From positions 4,611,559-4,675,558 of the forward strand of contig NZ_CP090095.1 in the NCBI RefSeq assembly GCF_021391675.1: a DNA stretch of 64,000 bases. The letters run 5' to 3'. The translations under genes were made by a program, and so were the position numbers. Of this stretch, positions 29,531 through 38,540 are shown piece by piece. Below the pieces are notes generated by a model, which was given only the letters and a program-made list of their open reading frames with translations, searched no databases and was not told the origin of the DNA. Source of the DNA: Neorhizobium galegae. Its GTDB lineage: Bacteria > Pseudomonadota > Alphaproteobacteria > Rhizobiales > Rhizobiaceae. Numbering within the stretch: position 1 is the first letter of the stretch; the number at the start of each line of letters is the position of its first letter.

Positions 29531-30343
29531 ATGAAGAAGATTTTGCTGGCAGGATTGATCGCAACCGGTTTCATGACCGCTAGTCCGGCGCTTGCCGCGC
29601 TCCAATGCGGCAACGATTCATCCGGCTTCGCCCGCTGGGTCGAAGAGTTCAAGCGGGTTGCACCTTCGAGCGGCGTCAACCCTTCCGTCGTCGAAAAGGC
29701 TTTCTCGAACGTCTCCTACAATCGCCCGACCATCAGCGCCGATCGCGGCCAGAAGAGCTTCAAGCTTTCCTTCGACGAATTTATGAAGAAACGCGGCGGG
29801 GCTGCCATCATCTCCCGCGGCAAGGGCATGAAATCCGGCAACGCTTCGCTGTTTGCACAGATCGAACGCCGCTACGGCGTGCCGGCCGGCCCGATCATCG
29901 CCATCTGGGGCATGGAAACCGGTTTCGGCAGCTTCATGGGTGATCAGCACACGCTTTCCGCCGTCGCGACGCTCGCTTACGATTGCCGCCGCTCCGCCTA
30001 TTTCACCGAGCAGCTCTACGCGGCCCTTCAGCTCGTCGGCCGAGGCGATCTGAGCATCACCGCCCGCGGCGCTGCCCATGGCGAGATCGGCCAGACCCAG
30101 TTCCTGCCGCTGAACGTCGTCCGCTACGGCGCGGATGGCGACGGCGACGGCCATATCGACATGGTCCGCTCGCGTGCCGATGCGCTTGCCTCGACCGCGA
30201 ATTTCCTGAAAGGACACGGCTGGAGGCCGGGTGCCGGTTACCAGCCGGGTCAGCCGAACTTCGTCGCCATCCAGGGCTGGAACGCTGCAACCGTCTATCA
30301 GCAGGCGATCGCCTATATGGGCGCGCAGATCGACGGCCAGTAA
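29531..30343 (+). CDS. Lytic murein transglycosylase (MltB-like, SLT_2 fold)
   Basis: A 270-residue periplasmic enzyme. A signal peptide (MKKILLAGLIATGFMTASPALA) precedes an SLT_2 domain. The catalytic Glu is in IIAIWGMETGFGSFMG, and the GEIGQTQFLPLNVVRYGADGDGDG segment is typical of MltB relatives. It cleaves glycan strands with 1,6-anhydro product formation. No lipobox follows the signal peptide, so it is soluble rather than membrane-anchored. The PG-binding domain seen in some homologues is absent. It is convergent with the carbonic anhydrase gene. Confidence 0.92.
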   Translation: MKKILLAGLIATGFMTASPALAALQCGNDSSGFARWVEEFKRVAPSSGVNPSVVEKAFSNVSYNRPTISADRGQKSFKLSFDEFMKKRGGAAIISRGKGMKSGNASLFAQIERRYGVPAGPIIAIWGMETGFGSFMGDQHTLSAVATLAYDCRRSAYFTEQLYAALQLVGRGDLSITARGAAHGEIGQTQFLPLNVVRYGADGDGDGHIDMVRSRADALASTANFLKGHGWRPGAGYQPGQPNFVAIQGWNAATVYQQAIAYMGAQIDGQ

Positions 30344-30366
30344 GCCTGGTTTATCGTAAATCAGGC
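30344..30366. terminator. Hairpin spanning the convergent gene ends
   Basis: GCCTGGTTTA (30344-30353) pairs with TAAATCAGGC (30357-30366) through one G-T wobble, with a TCG loop. It covers the 17-base gap and the stop codon of the carbonic anhydrase gene. No T-run, so termination is uncertain. Confidence 0.4.
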
Positions 30367-31035
30367 CGACGCCTGTTCGGCCTGCTCCGGCGGTTCGGTG
30401 AGGTCCGGGCGGACGAAATCGCCCTTGCTGTCCATGATCCAGAGTTCGCCGGTCGAAATGTCGAACCAGGCGCCGTGAATGCCGAGTTTCCCTTCTTCGC
30501 CGAGTTTGCGAACAAAGGGAAACGTCTGCAGATTGGCGATAGAATTGCGGATCGAGACCCGCTCCAGCGCCGTCTGGCGTTCGGCCTGCGTCATGAATTC
30601 GTTGTTCTGGATCTGCTCGGCGGCGGGCTTCACCAGTCCCATCCACTTGCCGATGAAGTCGCCCGGCGACAAAGGCTCCATGGCAGGGTCGAGAGCTGCC
30701 CGGATGCCGCCGCAACGGCCATGGCCCATCACCACGATATTGTCGATCTCCAGCACCTGGACCGCATATTCGAGCGCTGCCGAGGTGGCGTGAAACTGGC
30801 TGTCGGGCTCATAGGGCGGCACCATGTTGGCCACATTGCGCACGACAAAAAGCTCACCCGGCCCGCAATCGAAAATGGTCTCCGGCGCAGAACGGGAGTC
30901 ACAACAGGCAATCAGCAGCGTATGGGGCTTCTGCCCCGTATCCGCCAGCACGCGGTAGCGCTCGCGTTCGTCACTATAGCGACCGCTCATGAAGTTGCGG
31001 TAGCCCGCCAGAAGTCTGTCAGGAAAATCCGTCAT
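30361..31035 (-). CDS. Beta-class carbonic anhydrase
   Basis: A 224-residue zinc enzyme interconverting CO2 and bicarbonate. The zinc and dyad motif LIACCDSRSAPE places Cys 44 as ligand with Asp 46-Arg 48; the His-Cys pair follows in VVMGHGRCGGI. The rest (GDFIGKWMGLVKPA, ISTGELWIMD) is typical of the proteobacterial beta class. The start at 31035 has no ribosome site but a TATAAT lies nine bases upstream, so the mRNA may be leaderless. Twelve upstream in-frame codons are discarded because they would cross that promoter. Confidence 0.93.
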   Translation of the reverse strand: MTDFPDRLLAGYRNFMSGRYSDERERYRVLADTGQKPHTLLIACCDSRSAPETIFDCGPGELFVVRNVANMVPPYEPDSQFHATSAALEYAVQVLEIDNIVVMGHGRCGGIRAALDPAMEPLSPGDFIGKWMGLVKPAAEQIQNNEFMTQAERQTALERVSIRNSIANLQTFPFVRKLGEEGKLGIHGAWFDISTGELWIMDSKGDFVRPDLTEPPEQAEQASA

Positions 31036-31044
31036 GGAGCAACG

Positions 31045-31071
31045 ATTATAGCGCTGCCGAGCGAAGATCAA
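31045..31071 (-). promoter_or_regulatory. Putative promoter of the carbonic anhydrase gene (near-leaderless)
   Basis: On the minus strand TTGATC (31071-31066) precedes a perfect TATAAT (31050-31045) by 15 bases. The -10 ends nine bases before the ATG at 31035, putting the start site within about three bases of the initiation codon. The spacer is shorter than ideal. Confidence 0.4.
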
Positions 31072-31105
31072 CGGCCATTGTGCATCTGCGAAGTTCCGGC
31101 GCCGA

Positions 31106-31978
31106 TTACCGCTTGGTCCGCTGCAAGGGGTGCACGAGCCGGCGCATCTGAACCATTGCCATGGGTGTGGAGAGGCTCGATGCGTCCGTCTCCAGCGTCA
31201 GCTCGTCGCCGCCGCGCTTGGCCGTGCGCGCAAGGACTTCGAAAACGCTCGCAGTTGCCAGCTGCAGCGCCTTTTCCTCGTCCATGCCGGCAAGGATTCG
31301 CCCGAGGAAGAGCGCTCCCAGGAGGTCGCCGAGTCCGTTCGGCGGATTGTCGATCAGCCGGTGTTCGGCAAGCAGCGCATGTTTGCCGGTCAGGTAGAGA
31401 TTGCCGGTACCGCCCGCCATCATCGGCACGGCCGAGGTCACCAGGATGCGCGGCGGCCCGAGCGCGATTGCGGCATCCATGATATCGTTGTTGGTTTCGA
31501 GCGGCGCGCCGGAAAGCCAGGCGAGCTCGTAGCGGTTCGGGGTGGCGATCGTCGCAAGCGGAATGAGTTCGTCACGGATCGCTTCTGCCGTCGGCTGCGG
31601 AATATAGAGCCCGCCGAGATCGCCCATGACAGGATCGCAGACATAGAGAAGGCCCGGGTTCTTCTCCTTCAGCGCCCTTATCAGCCGCGCCACCGAACGC
31701 GGCTGGGCGGCATTGCCGAAATAGCCGGTCAGCACCGCCTTCACTTCTCCCAGCCATGGCGCGCGAATAAGATCGTCTATAGCCTTGTCGAAATCTGATT
31801 CGGGAAAGGTCAGCCGTGTAGAAGGCCCATGACCGGGATGCCAGGGGAGGACGACGGTCGGCATTGCCCAGACGGGAAATCCCAGCGTCTCGAGCGCGAA
31901 GACGGCGGCGCGATTGCCGACCGAGCCGCGCACGACATGGCTGGAGATGACGAGGACGGCACTGCTGGTATCCTGCAT
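31106..31978 (-). CDS. pdxY: Pyridoxal kinase
   Basis: A 290-residue ribokinase-fold enzyme that phosphorylates pyridoxal in the PLP salvage pathway. Landmarks: VLVISSHVVRGSVGNRAAVFALETLG, TGYFGN, YVCDPVMGDLGGLY with the metal/ATP site, TPNRYELAWLSG and the C-terminal anion hole NPPNGLGDLLGALFLGR. The NGLGD replaces the usual GTGD, which is acceptable in PdxY. It is a single gene followed by a 70-base gap to the carbonic anhydrase gene. Confidence 0.94.
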   Translation of the reverse strand: MQDTSSAVLVISSHVVRGSVGNRAAVFALETLGFPVWAMPTVVLPWHPGHGPSTRLTFPESDFDKAIDDLIRAPWLGEVKAVLTGYFGNAAQPRSVARLIRALKEKNPGLLYVCDPVMGDLGGLYIPQPTAEAIRDELIPLATIATPNRYELAWLSGAPLETNNDIMDAAIALGPPRILVTSAVPMMAGGTGNLYLTGKHALLAEHRLIDNPPNGLGDLLGALFLGRILAGMDEEKALQLATASVFEVLARTAKRGGDELTLETDASSLSTPMAMVQMRRLVHPLQRTKR

Positions 31979-32153
31979 GAGATTGCTTTCCGGCTACGAT
32001 GGCCCTGTTGATCGTTTCTTCGTCGCCGCATGTCAACAAGCCTTCACGGAACAATGAAACGTGTAGTGCCGACGGACATGGATCAGCCACGTTGCTGCAC
32101 GATGACACAAATCTAGTTTATTCCGTCTGGGGACGGAAAAAGGGGAGAGGGAC

Positions 32154-35100
32154 ATGGCCGTCAGGCAGAATCCGAAGCGGGAAAAACAGATCGAAAGCGC
32201 GCGCAAGCTCGTCGCTGCGAGCAAGGGGCCGCATCTCGACCCGCTCATCCTGTTCGGCCGGGCCAGCACTGACGACCTCGAAAGCTACACGCCGGACATG
32301 CTGGCGCTTTCCGCCAAACACGCGGCCGAGCGGCTGATGGCCTGGACGCGGGTCCGGGCCGACATCACGGTCGAACCGATCGCCGGTGTAGAGCCGGACG
32401 GTATTCCGGTCTCGGTGCTGACCGTCGTCGACCGCAACATGCCCTTTTTGTTCGACTCGGTCATGGGCGAGGTGACCGCCACCCACCGCGACCTCACCAT
32501 GGCGGTCCATCCGATCCTGGTCGTGGAGCCGGGCAAGGAACCGGTCCTGCGCTCCAACGAGCAGCCCGGCAACCCGGCTCATCACGTGAGCCTCATCCAG
32601 ATCCATCTGTCGCCGCTCAACGAGGAACAGGCTGCTTCGCTCACCGAGCGCATCCGCTACATCCTCGACCAGGTGCATCTGTCGATCACCGACTGGGGCT
32701 CCATGCTGGAAGTCCTCGACGGCGCCGCCAAGCAGCTCGGTAATTCGACAAGCCGCCGCAAGGCCGACCGCGACGAGGCTCTCGCCTTCCTGGACTGGCT
32801 GCGCGACGACAACTTCACCTTCCTCGGCATGCGCGAATACGTCTATTCCGGCAAGGGCACAGAGGCCAAGGTCGAACGCGGCAAGGGCCGCGGTCTCGGC
32901 ATCCTCTCCGATCCGGACGTGCTGGTGCTGCGCCAGGGCAAGGACGCGGTGACGACCACGCCGGAAATCCTCGAGTTCCTCGACGGTCCCGATTTCCTGA
33001 TCGTCACCAAGGCCAATGTGAAATCGGTGGTGCACCGCCGCGCCTATATGGACTATGTCGGCGTCAAGCGCTTCGACGAAAAGGGCGAAGTGGTCGGTGA
33101 GCTGCGTGTCGTCGGCCTTTTCACGGCAACCGCCTATACCCACTCCGTGCGCGACATCCCTCTCCTGCGCGCCAAGACCGGCCGGGTGGAGGAGCAGTTC
33201 GGCTTCGACCCCGACAGCCATTCCGGCCGCATGCTGGAAAACACGCTCGAATCCTATCCGCGCGACGACCTCTTCCAGATCGATGTCGATCTGCTGGCCC
33301 GCTTCTGCGAGCAGATCATGGAACTGAACGAGCGCCCGCGCGTCCGGGTCCTGCCGCGCATCGACCACTTCGACCGTTTCGTCTCGGTGATCGTCTACGT
33401 GCCTCGCGAGGACTATAATTCCCACGTCCGCGAAAAGGTGGGCGACTATCTGACCAAGGTCTATGACGGCCACGTCTCCGCCTACTACCCGGCCTTCCCG
33501 GAGGGCGGCGTCGCCCGCGTCCACATGATCATCGGCAGGCGCGGCGGCAAGACGCCGAGGATCGCGCAAGCCAAGCTCGAGGAAGCGATCCGGCTGATCG
33601 CCACGCCCTGGGAGGAACGCTTCGCAGCGCTCGCCGAGGAAGGGCCGCGGCTCACCGTCACCCAGGCCTTCCAGGAAGCCTTCTCGCCCGAGGAAACCTT
33701 CGCCGACCTGCCGGACATTGCCGCCTGTGCAGCCGGCGAAACGATCCGCATCGCCTTCTATCGCCGCCCCGGCGACGCCGCCAGCACCGTCTCGCTGAAG
33801 ATCTTCCACAAGGACCGGCACCTGTCGCTCTCCCGCCGCGTGCCGCTTCTCGAAAACCTTGGCTTCCACGCCGTCAGCGAGCAGACGTTCGAGATCGAGG
33901 TCGGTCCGGAAAACGACCGCAAGCTGATCGTCCTCCACGATATGGAACTGCAGCTCGGCGACGGGCGCGAAGTCGACCTGTCCCGCGAAGGCCTGGCTCT
34001 GGAAGAGGCCTTCCTCTCCGCCTTCGAAGGCCTGATCGACAACGACGCCTTCAACCGGCTGGTACTGCTGGCCGGCCTGTCCGCCCGCGAAGTCACGGTG
34101 CTGCGCGCATATTCCCGTTATCTGCGCCAGACCGGCATCGTTTATTCGCAGGCCTATATCGCCGATACGCTGGTGAAATACCCGGCCATATCCGCCGCCA
34201 TCTTCCGCCTCTTCCGCGACGGCTTCGACCCGAAGATTGCCGAAAAGGCCCGCATCAAGAAACTCACCGACCATCACGCCGAAATCGAAGAAGCCCTCGG
34301 CAACGTGCCCAATCTCGACGAGGACCGCACGCTTCGACGTTTCGTCAATGCGGTCGATGCGACGCTCAGGACCAACTATTTCCAGCGCGATGCCAATGGC
34401 GCACCGCACCGGATGTTCGCCTTCAAGCTCGATCCGAAGCTGCTCGACGGCCTGCCGGAACCCCGCCCTTTCCGTGAAATCTTCGTCTACGGCACCGAGG
34501 TCGAAGGCGTGCACCTGCGCTTCGGCAAGGTTGCGCGCGGCGGCCTGCGCTGGTCGGACCGCGGCGAGGACTATCGGACGGAAATCCTCGGCCTCGTGAA
34601 GGCGCAGCAGGTCAAGAATGCCGTGATCGTACCGGTTGGCGCCAAGGGCGGCTTCTTCCCGAAGATGCTGCCCCCGGCGAGCTCCCGCGACGCGTTCTTC
34701 AATGCCGGCAAGGAGGCCTACAAGACCTTCATCCGCACCCTCCTGTCGATCACCGACAACATCGTCGGCGCCGACATAGTCGGGCCGCCGGACACGATCC
34801 GCATCGATGGCGACGACCCCTATTTCGTGGTCGCCGCCGACAAGGGCACGGCGACCTTCTCCGACACCGCCAACGGCCTGGCGCAGGAAGCCGGCTTCTG
34901 GCTGGACGATGCCTTTGCGTCAGGCGGTTCGGTCGGTTACGACCACAAGAAGATGGGCATCACCGCCCGCGGCGCCTGGGAGGCCGTGAAACGGCATTTC
35001 CGCGAGAAAGACATCGACATCCAGACGACGCCGTTCACGGTCGCCGGCGTCGGCGACATGTCCGGCGACGTCTTCGGCAACGGCATGCTGTTGTCGCGCA

Positions 35101-36920
35101 AGATCCGTCTCATCGCCGCCTTCGACCATCGCGATATTGTCATCGATCCCGATCCGGATATCGAAAAGTCCTTCGCCGAGCGCGAACGCATGTTCGCCCT
35201 GCCGCGGTCGAGCTGGCAGGATTACGACAAGTCGGTGCTTTCCGAAGGCGCGATGATCATTTCCCGCTCGGAGAAGTCGGTCAAGCTCACCAGGCAGGCC
35301 GCGGCCGCGATCGGCATCGACAAGACGACCGCAACGCCCTTTGAGATCATGACCGCGATCCTGAAGAGCCCTGTCGACCTTCTCTGGTTCGGCGGCATCG
35401 GCACTTATATCAAGGCGCCCTCCGAGACAGATGCGGAAGTTGGCGACCGCGCCAACGATCCGATCCGCATCACAGCAGCGGACGTGCGCGCCAGCGTCAT
35501 CGGCGAGGGTGCCAATCTCGGGATGACCCAGAAGGGCCGCATCGCCTATTCCCTGAATGGCGGCCGCTGCAATTCCGACGCGATCGACAATTCCGCCGGC
35601 GTCAACTGCTCCGACGTCGAGGTGAACATCAAGATCGCCCTCAATTCGGCCATGCAGGACGGCCGCCTGACCCGCGAAAAGCGCAACCAGCTTCTCGCCT
35701 CGATGACCGAGGAAGTCGGTCACCTCGTGCTGCGCAACAACTACCTGCAGCCGCTGTCGATCTCGCTGACCGAACGCAAGGGCACCGGCAACCGGGAAGA
35801 GCTGTCGCGGCTGATGTCCGTCATGGAATCGCAAGGCCAGCTCAACCGCAAGGTCGAAACCCTTCCCGACGATGCGGAGCTTGCGGAGCGTTATTCCTCC
35901 GGCAGGCCGCTGACCCGGCCGGAAATCGGCGTGTTACTCTCCTATTCGAAGATCGTTCTCTTCGATGCGCTGCTCGACAGCAGCCTGCCGGACGACCCCT
36001 ATTTCTCGGCTGTCCTGAAAGCCTATTTCCCGGCCAAGATGCAGAAGGCTTACGCGGGAGATATCCAGTCCCATCGCCTGCATCGCGAAATCGTCGCCAC
36101 CACGCTCGCCAACGAGGCGATCAACCGCGGCGGCCCGGGTTTTGTGCAGCAGATGAGCGACATGACGGGTGCCACGGCGGCGAATGTCGTCAAGGCCGCC
36201 TTCCTTGCCCGCGACGGCTTCGAACTTCCAAAGCTCTGGGCCGAGATCGATGCGCTGGACGGAAAAATCCCCGGCCAGCTGCAGAACGATCTCTACGCCC
36301 GCACCACCGAGACCTTTGCGGAAGCGACCCGCCTCATCCTGCAGACGCAGGTCGGCACCGGCGACATGGACGGCGCAATGAGCCGCCTCAAGGCGGCGAT
36401 CAAGGGGCTTCGTTCGTCGCTGGCCGGCGGAGATTTCGTGGAAACTGCGGCACGCGCCGTAGAACTCGAAGCGCAGGGCATACCGGCGTCGCTTGCCCGC
36501 GAGATCGTGCTGCTCTCGACGCTGGTCCTGGTGCCGGAGATCATGCTGATCGCCGACCGCACCGGCGAGACCATGGCGCGTGCCACCGAGAGCTATTTCG
36601 CCGTCACCGAAACCTTCCGGGTCAACCGCCTGATCGGCGCGGGAGATCGGATCACCACGTCGGAACATTACGAGAGCCTGGCGCTCTCCCGCAGCCTGCA
36701 GCAGCTCGCCTCGGCGCGCCGCGATATCGTCATCGCCGCGCTCACCGCCCATCCGAAGGAAAAGAAGCCGCTGGAAGCCTGGGTCGGCGGCGACCGGGTG
36801 CGGGTGAACCGCATCGGTGCCGAACTGGTGACCTTGAGCGAAAGCGGCGAGTTGACGCTTCCGAAGATCACCGTCGCGGCCGGTCTCCTGAGCGATCTTG
36901 CGCATGGCCGGGCGATGTAG
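32154..36920 (+). CDS. gdhZ: NAD-specific glutamate dehydrogenase, 180-kDa class
   Basis: A 1588-residue enzyme converting glutamate to 2-oxoglutarate and ammonia. It belongs to the large L_180 class with a long N-terminal ACT-like regulatory half and a C-terminal catalytic half. The catalytic part contains KVARGGLRWSDRGEDYRTEILGLVKAQQVKNAVIVPVGAKGGF (substrate and Lys region) and GAFDHRD-like and FGGIGTYIKAPSETD segments before the Rossmann part SVIGEGANLGMTQKGR. It is used for glutamate catabolism; in Caulobacter the orthologue GdhZ also restrains FtsZ, which is not shown here. GGGGAGAGG precedes the ATG. A transporter gene follows after 34 bases. Confidence 0.95.
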   Translation: MAVRQNPKREKQIESARKLVAASKGPHLDPLILFGRASTDDLESYTPDMLALSAKHAAERLMAWTRVRADITVEPIAGVEPDGIPVSVLTVVDRNMPFLFDSVMGEVTATHRDLTMAVHPILVVEPGKEPVLRSNEQPGNPAHHVSLIQIHLSPLNEEQAASLTERIRYILDQVHLSITDWGSMLEVLDGAAKQLGNSTSRRKADRDEALAFLDWLRDDNFTFLGMREYVYSGKGTEAKVERGKGRGLGILSDPDVLVLRQGKDAVTTTPEILEFLDGPDFLIVTKANVKSVVHRRAYMDYVGVKRFDEKGEVVGELRVVGLFTATAYTHSVRDIPLLRAKTGRVEEQFGFDPDSHSGRMLENTLESYPRDDLFQIDVDLLARFCEQIMELNERPRVRVLPRIDHFDRFVSVIVYVPREDYNSHVREKVGDYLTKVYDGHVSAYYPAFPEGGVARVHMIIGRRGGKTPRIAQAKLEEAIRLIATPWEERFAALAEEGPRLTVTQAFQEAFSPEETFADLPDIAACAAGETIRIAFYRRPGDAASTVSLKIFHKDRHLSLSRRVPLLENLGFHAVSEQTFEIEVGPENDRKLIVLHDMELQLGDGREVDLSREGLALEEAFLSAFEGLIDNDAFNRLVLLAGLSAREVTVLRAYSRYLRQTGIVYSQAYIADTLVKYPAISAAIFRLFRDGFDPKIAEKARIKKLTDHHAEIEEALGNVPNLDEDRTLRRFVNAVDATLRTNYFQRDANGAPHRMFAFKLDPKLLDGLPEPRPFREIFVYGTEVEGVHLRFGKVARGGLRWSDRGEDYRTEILGLVKAQQVKNAVIVPVGAKGGFFPKMLPPASSRDAFFNAGKEAYKTFIRTLLSITDNIVGADIVGPPDTIRIDGDDPYFVVAADKGTATFSDTANGLAQEAGFWLDDAFASGGSVGYDHKKMGITARGAWEAVKRHFREKDIDIQTTPFTVAGVGDMSGDVFGNGMLLSRKIRLIAAFDHRDIVIDPDPDIEKSFAERERMFALPRSSWQDYDKSVLSEGAMIISRSEKSVKLTRQAAAAIGIDKTTATPFEIMTAILKSPVDLLWFGGIGTYIKAPSETDAEVGDRANDPIRITAADVRASVIGEGANLGMTQKGRIAYSLNGGRCNSDAIDNSAGVNCSDVEVNIKIALNSAMQDGRLTREKRNQLLASMTEEVGHLVLRNNYLQPLSISLTERKGTGNREELSRLMSVMESQGQLNRKVETLPDDAELAERYSSGRPLTRPEIGVLLSYSKIVLFDALLDSSLPDDPYFSAVLKAYFPAKMQKAYAGDIQSHRLHREIVATTLANEAINRGGPGFVQQMSDMTGATAANVVKAAFLARDGFELPKLWAEIDALDGKIPGQLQNDLYARTTETFAEATRLILQTQVGTGDMDGAMSRLKAAIKGLRSSLAGGDFVETAARAVELEAQGIPASLAREIVLLSTLVLVPEIMLIADRTGETMARATESYFAVTETFRVNRLIGAGDRITTSEHYESLALSRSLQQLASARRDIVIAALTAHPKEKKPLEAWVGGDRVRVNRIGAELVTLSESGELTLPKITVAAGLLSDLAHGRAM

Positions 36921-36954
36921 GAGAACGGGCAAGGCTGGCTGATCCGGGGGAAAA

Positions 36955-38337
36955 ATGGCCGTTACTGATGGGGACGATGCGCCGGTAAAAACGAGCCGGC
37001 GCGGCATCTTGGGCTGGATGTTCTTCGATTGGGCAGCCCAGCCGTTTTTCACCGTCGTCACGACCTTCATCTTCGGCCCCTATTTCGTCGCCCGCCTGAC
37101 CGAGGACCCGGTTTCCGCGCAGGCTGCCTGGAGCAATATGGCGACGATCTCGTCGCTGGTCATCGCCGTCTTCTCCCCGATCCTCGGCTCGATCGCCGAT
37201 CAGGCCGGCCCGCGAAAACCCTGGATCGCCTTCTTCGCGGTGATCAAGATCGCCTGCGTTTCGGCCCTCTGGTTCGCGGCACCCAGCTCGCCGATCATCT
37301 GGCCGATGATCTTCATGATCTTCGCATCGATCGCCGCGGAGTTCTCGACCGTGTTCAACGATTCCATGATGCCGCGGCTGGTTTCCAAGCAGGATGTCGG
37401 CCGGGTTTCGAACGTCGCCTGGGGGCTTGGTTATCTCGGCGGCATGATCGTGCTGATCGCGGTCGTGACACTGATTGCCGCCAATCCCGAAAGCGGCAAA
37501 ACGCTGATCGGCATCCCTCCGCTCTTCGGCCTCGATCCGCATCTCGGCGAAGATGCGCGCATCACCGGTCCGATCTCCGCCCTCTGGTATTTCCTGTTCA
37601 TCCTGCCGATGTTCTTCTTCACGCCGGACGCCAGGAAGGGCCTGCCGCTCGGCGCGGCGGTCCGCTCCGGCATAAGGGAACTTGGCGGCACGCTGCGGGA
37701 CCTGAGGCAGCGCACCGGCATCGCGAAATTCCTGGTCGCCCGCATGCTCTACCAGGACGGCGTCAACGGCCTGCTGATCCTCGGCGGCACGTTTGCGGCC
37801 GGGATGTTCGGCTGGGCGACGATCGAGATCGGCATCTACGGCATCATCCTGAACGTCGTGGCGATCTTCGGCTGCATCGTCGCCGGCTGGCTCGACCGCC
37901 TGCTCGGCTCGAAGATCGTCGTGATCATCAGCCTGGTATTGCTGGTGATCGCTACCCTCGGCATCATTTCCACCGGCCCGGGCTTCGTCTTCTTCGGCCT
38001 TCTGCCGCTCTCGGGAGAGGACAGCGGCGGCCTGTTCGGCACCGCTGCGGAAAAAGCCTATATCCTGTTCGGATTGCTGATCGGCATCGCCTTCGGGCCG
38101 GTCCAGGCTTCGTCCAGATCGTATCTCGCCCGCAGCGTCAGCCTCTCGGAGACCGGCCGATATTTCGGCATCTACGCACTCTCCGGCCGCGCCACGAGCT
38201 TTCTCGCCACCCTGTTCTTCTCGCTCATGACCTATGCCAGCGGCTCAGCCCGCCTCGGCATGGCGACGCTGCTGATCTTCCTCGTGGCGGGCTTGATGCT
38301 GTTGCTTGCGACGCCTTATCCGGCAAACAGGAAGTAG
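36955..38337 (+). CDS. MFS transporter, Atg22/UMF1 family
   Basis: A 460-residue membrane protein with about twelve hydrophobic helices. The opening RGILGWMFFDWAAQPFFTVVTTFIFGPYF is the Atg22/UMF1 signature, followed by ISSLVIAVFSPILGSIADQAGPRKPW and GVNGLLILGGTFAAGMFGW in the second half. Yeast Atg22 exports vacuolar amino acids; bacterial members are uncharacterised. It begins 34 bases after the glutamate dehydrogenase gene and may be co-transcribed, which would suit an amino-acid or peptide-linked substrate (inference). Confidence 0.88.
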   Translation: MAVTDGDDAPVKTSRRGILGWMFFDWAAQPFFTVVTTFIFGPYFVARLTEDPVSAQAAWSNMATISSLVIAVFSPILGSIADQAGPRKPWIAFFAVIKIACVSALWFAAPSSPIIWPMIFMIFASIAAEFSTVFNDSMMPRLVSKQDVGRVSNVAWGLGYLGGMIVLIAVVTLIAANPESGKTLIGIPPLFGLDPHLGEDARITGPISALWYFLFILPMFFFTPDARKGLPLGAAVRSGIRELGGTLRDLRQRTGIAKFLVARMLYQDGVNGLLILGGTFAAGMFGWATIEIGIYGIILNVVAIFGCIVAGWLDRLLGSKIVVIISLVLLVIATLGIISTGPGFVFFGLLPLSGEDSGGLFGTAAEKAYILFGLLIGIAFGPVQASSRSYLARSVSLSETGRYFGIYALSGRATSFLATLFFSLMTYASGSARLGMATLLIFLVAGLMLLLATPYPANRK

Positions 38338-38362
38338 AGACGGATAGCTATTCGGCTGGGAG

Positions 38363-38394
38363 GTGGATCCTCGGGTCGAGCCCGAGGATGACGG
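38363..38394 (+). repeat. Palindromic repeat, copy 1 of an inverted pair
   Basis: A 32-base unit from GTGGATCC to GATGACGG. The internal ATCCTCGGG/CCCGAGGAT forms a 9-bp stem with a TCGAG loop. The second copy at 38479-38510 is its exact reverse complement (32 of 32). Confidence 0.9.
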
Positions 38395-38478
38395 AGCGCG
38401 GGGGTCAAGCAGAGAAAAAAACGGAACGTTGCAGCTTGCTCAAATGTCTCTTTAGGCAACCCTGAAACACCCTCACCG

Positions 38479-38510
38479 CCGTCATCCTCGGGCTCGACCC
38501 GAGGATCCAC
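38479..38510 (-). repeat. Palindromic repeat, copy 2 of an inverted pair
   Basis: Exact reverse complement of 38363-38394, with 84 bases between them. Each copy is itself a hairpin, so the pair resembles a REP doublet. It lies between the convergent Atg22-type transporter gene and purH and may also act as a terminator. Confidence 0.9.
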
Positions 38511-38540
38511 GCCACGCCCTCAGAGCATCACATTCAGCAA

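Noticed and set aside
32118..34514. 798-codon minus-strand frame over the glutamate dehydrogenase gene
   Set aside because: The plus strand encodes a clear 180-kDa dehydrogenase; the antisense frame has no recognisable domain.
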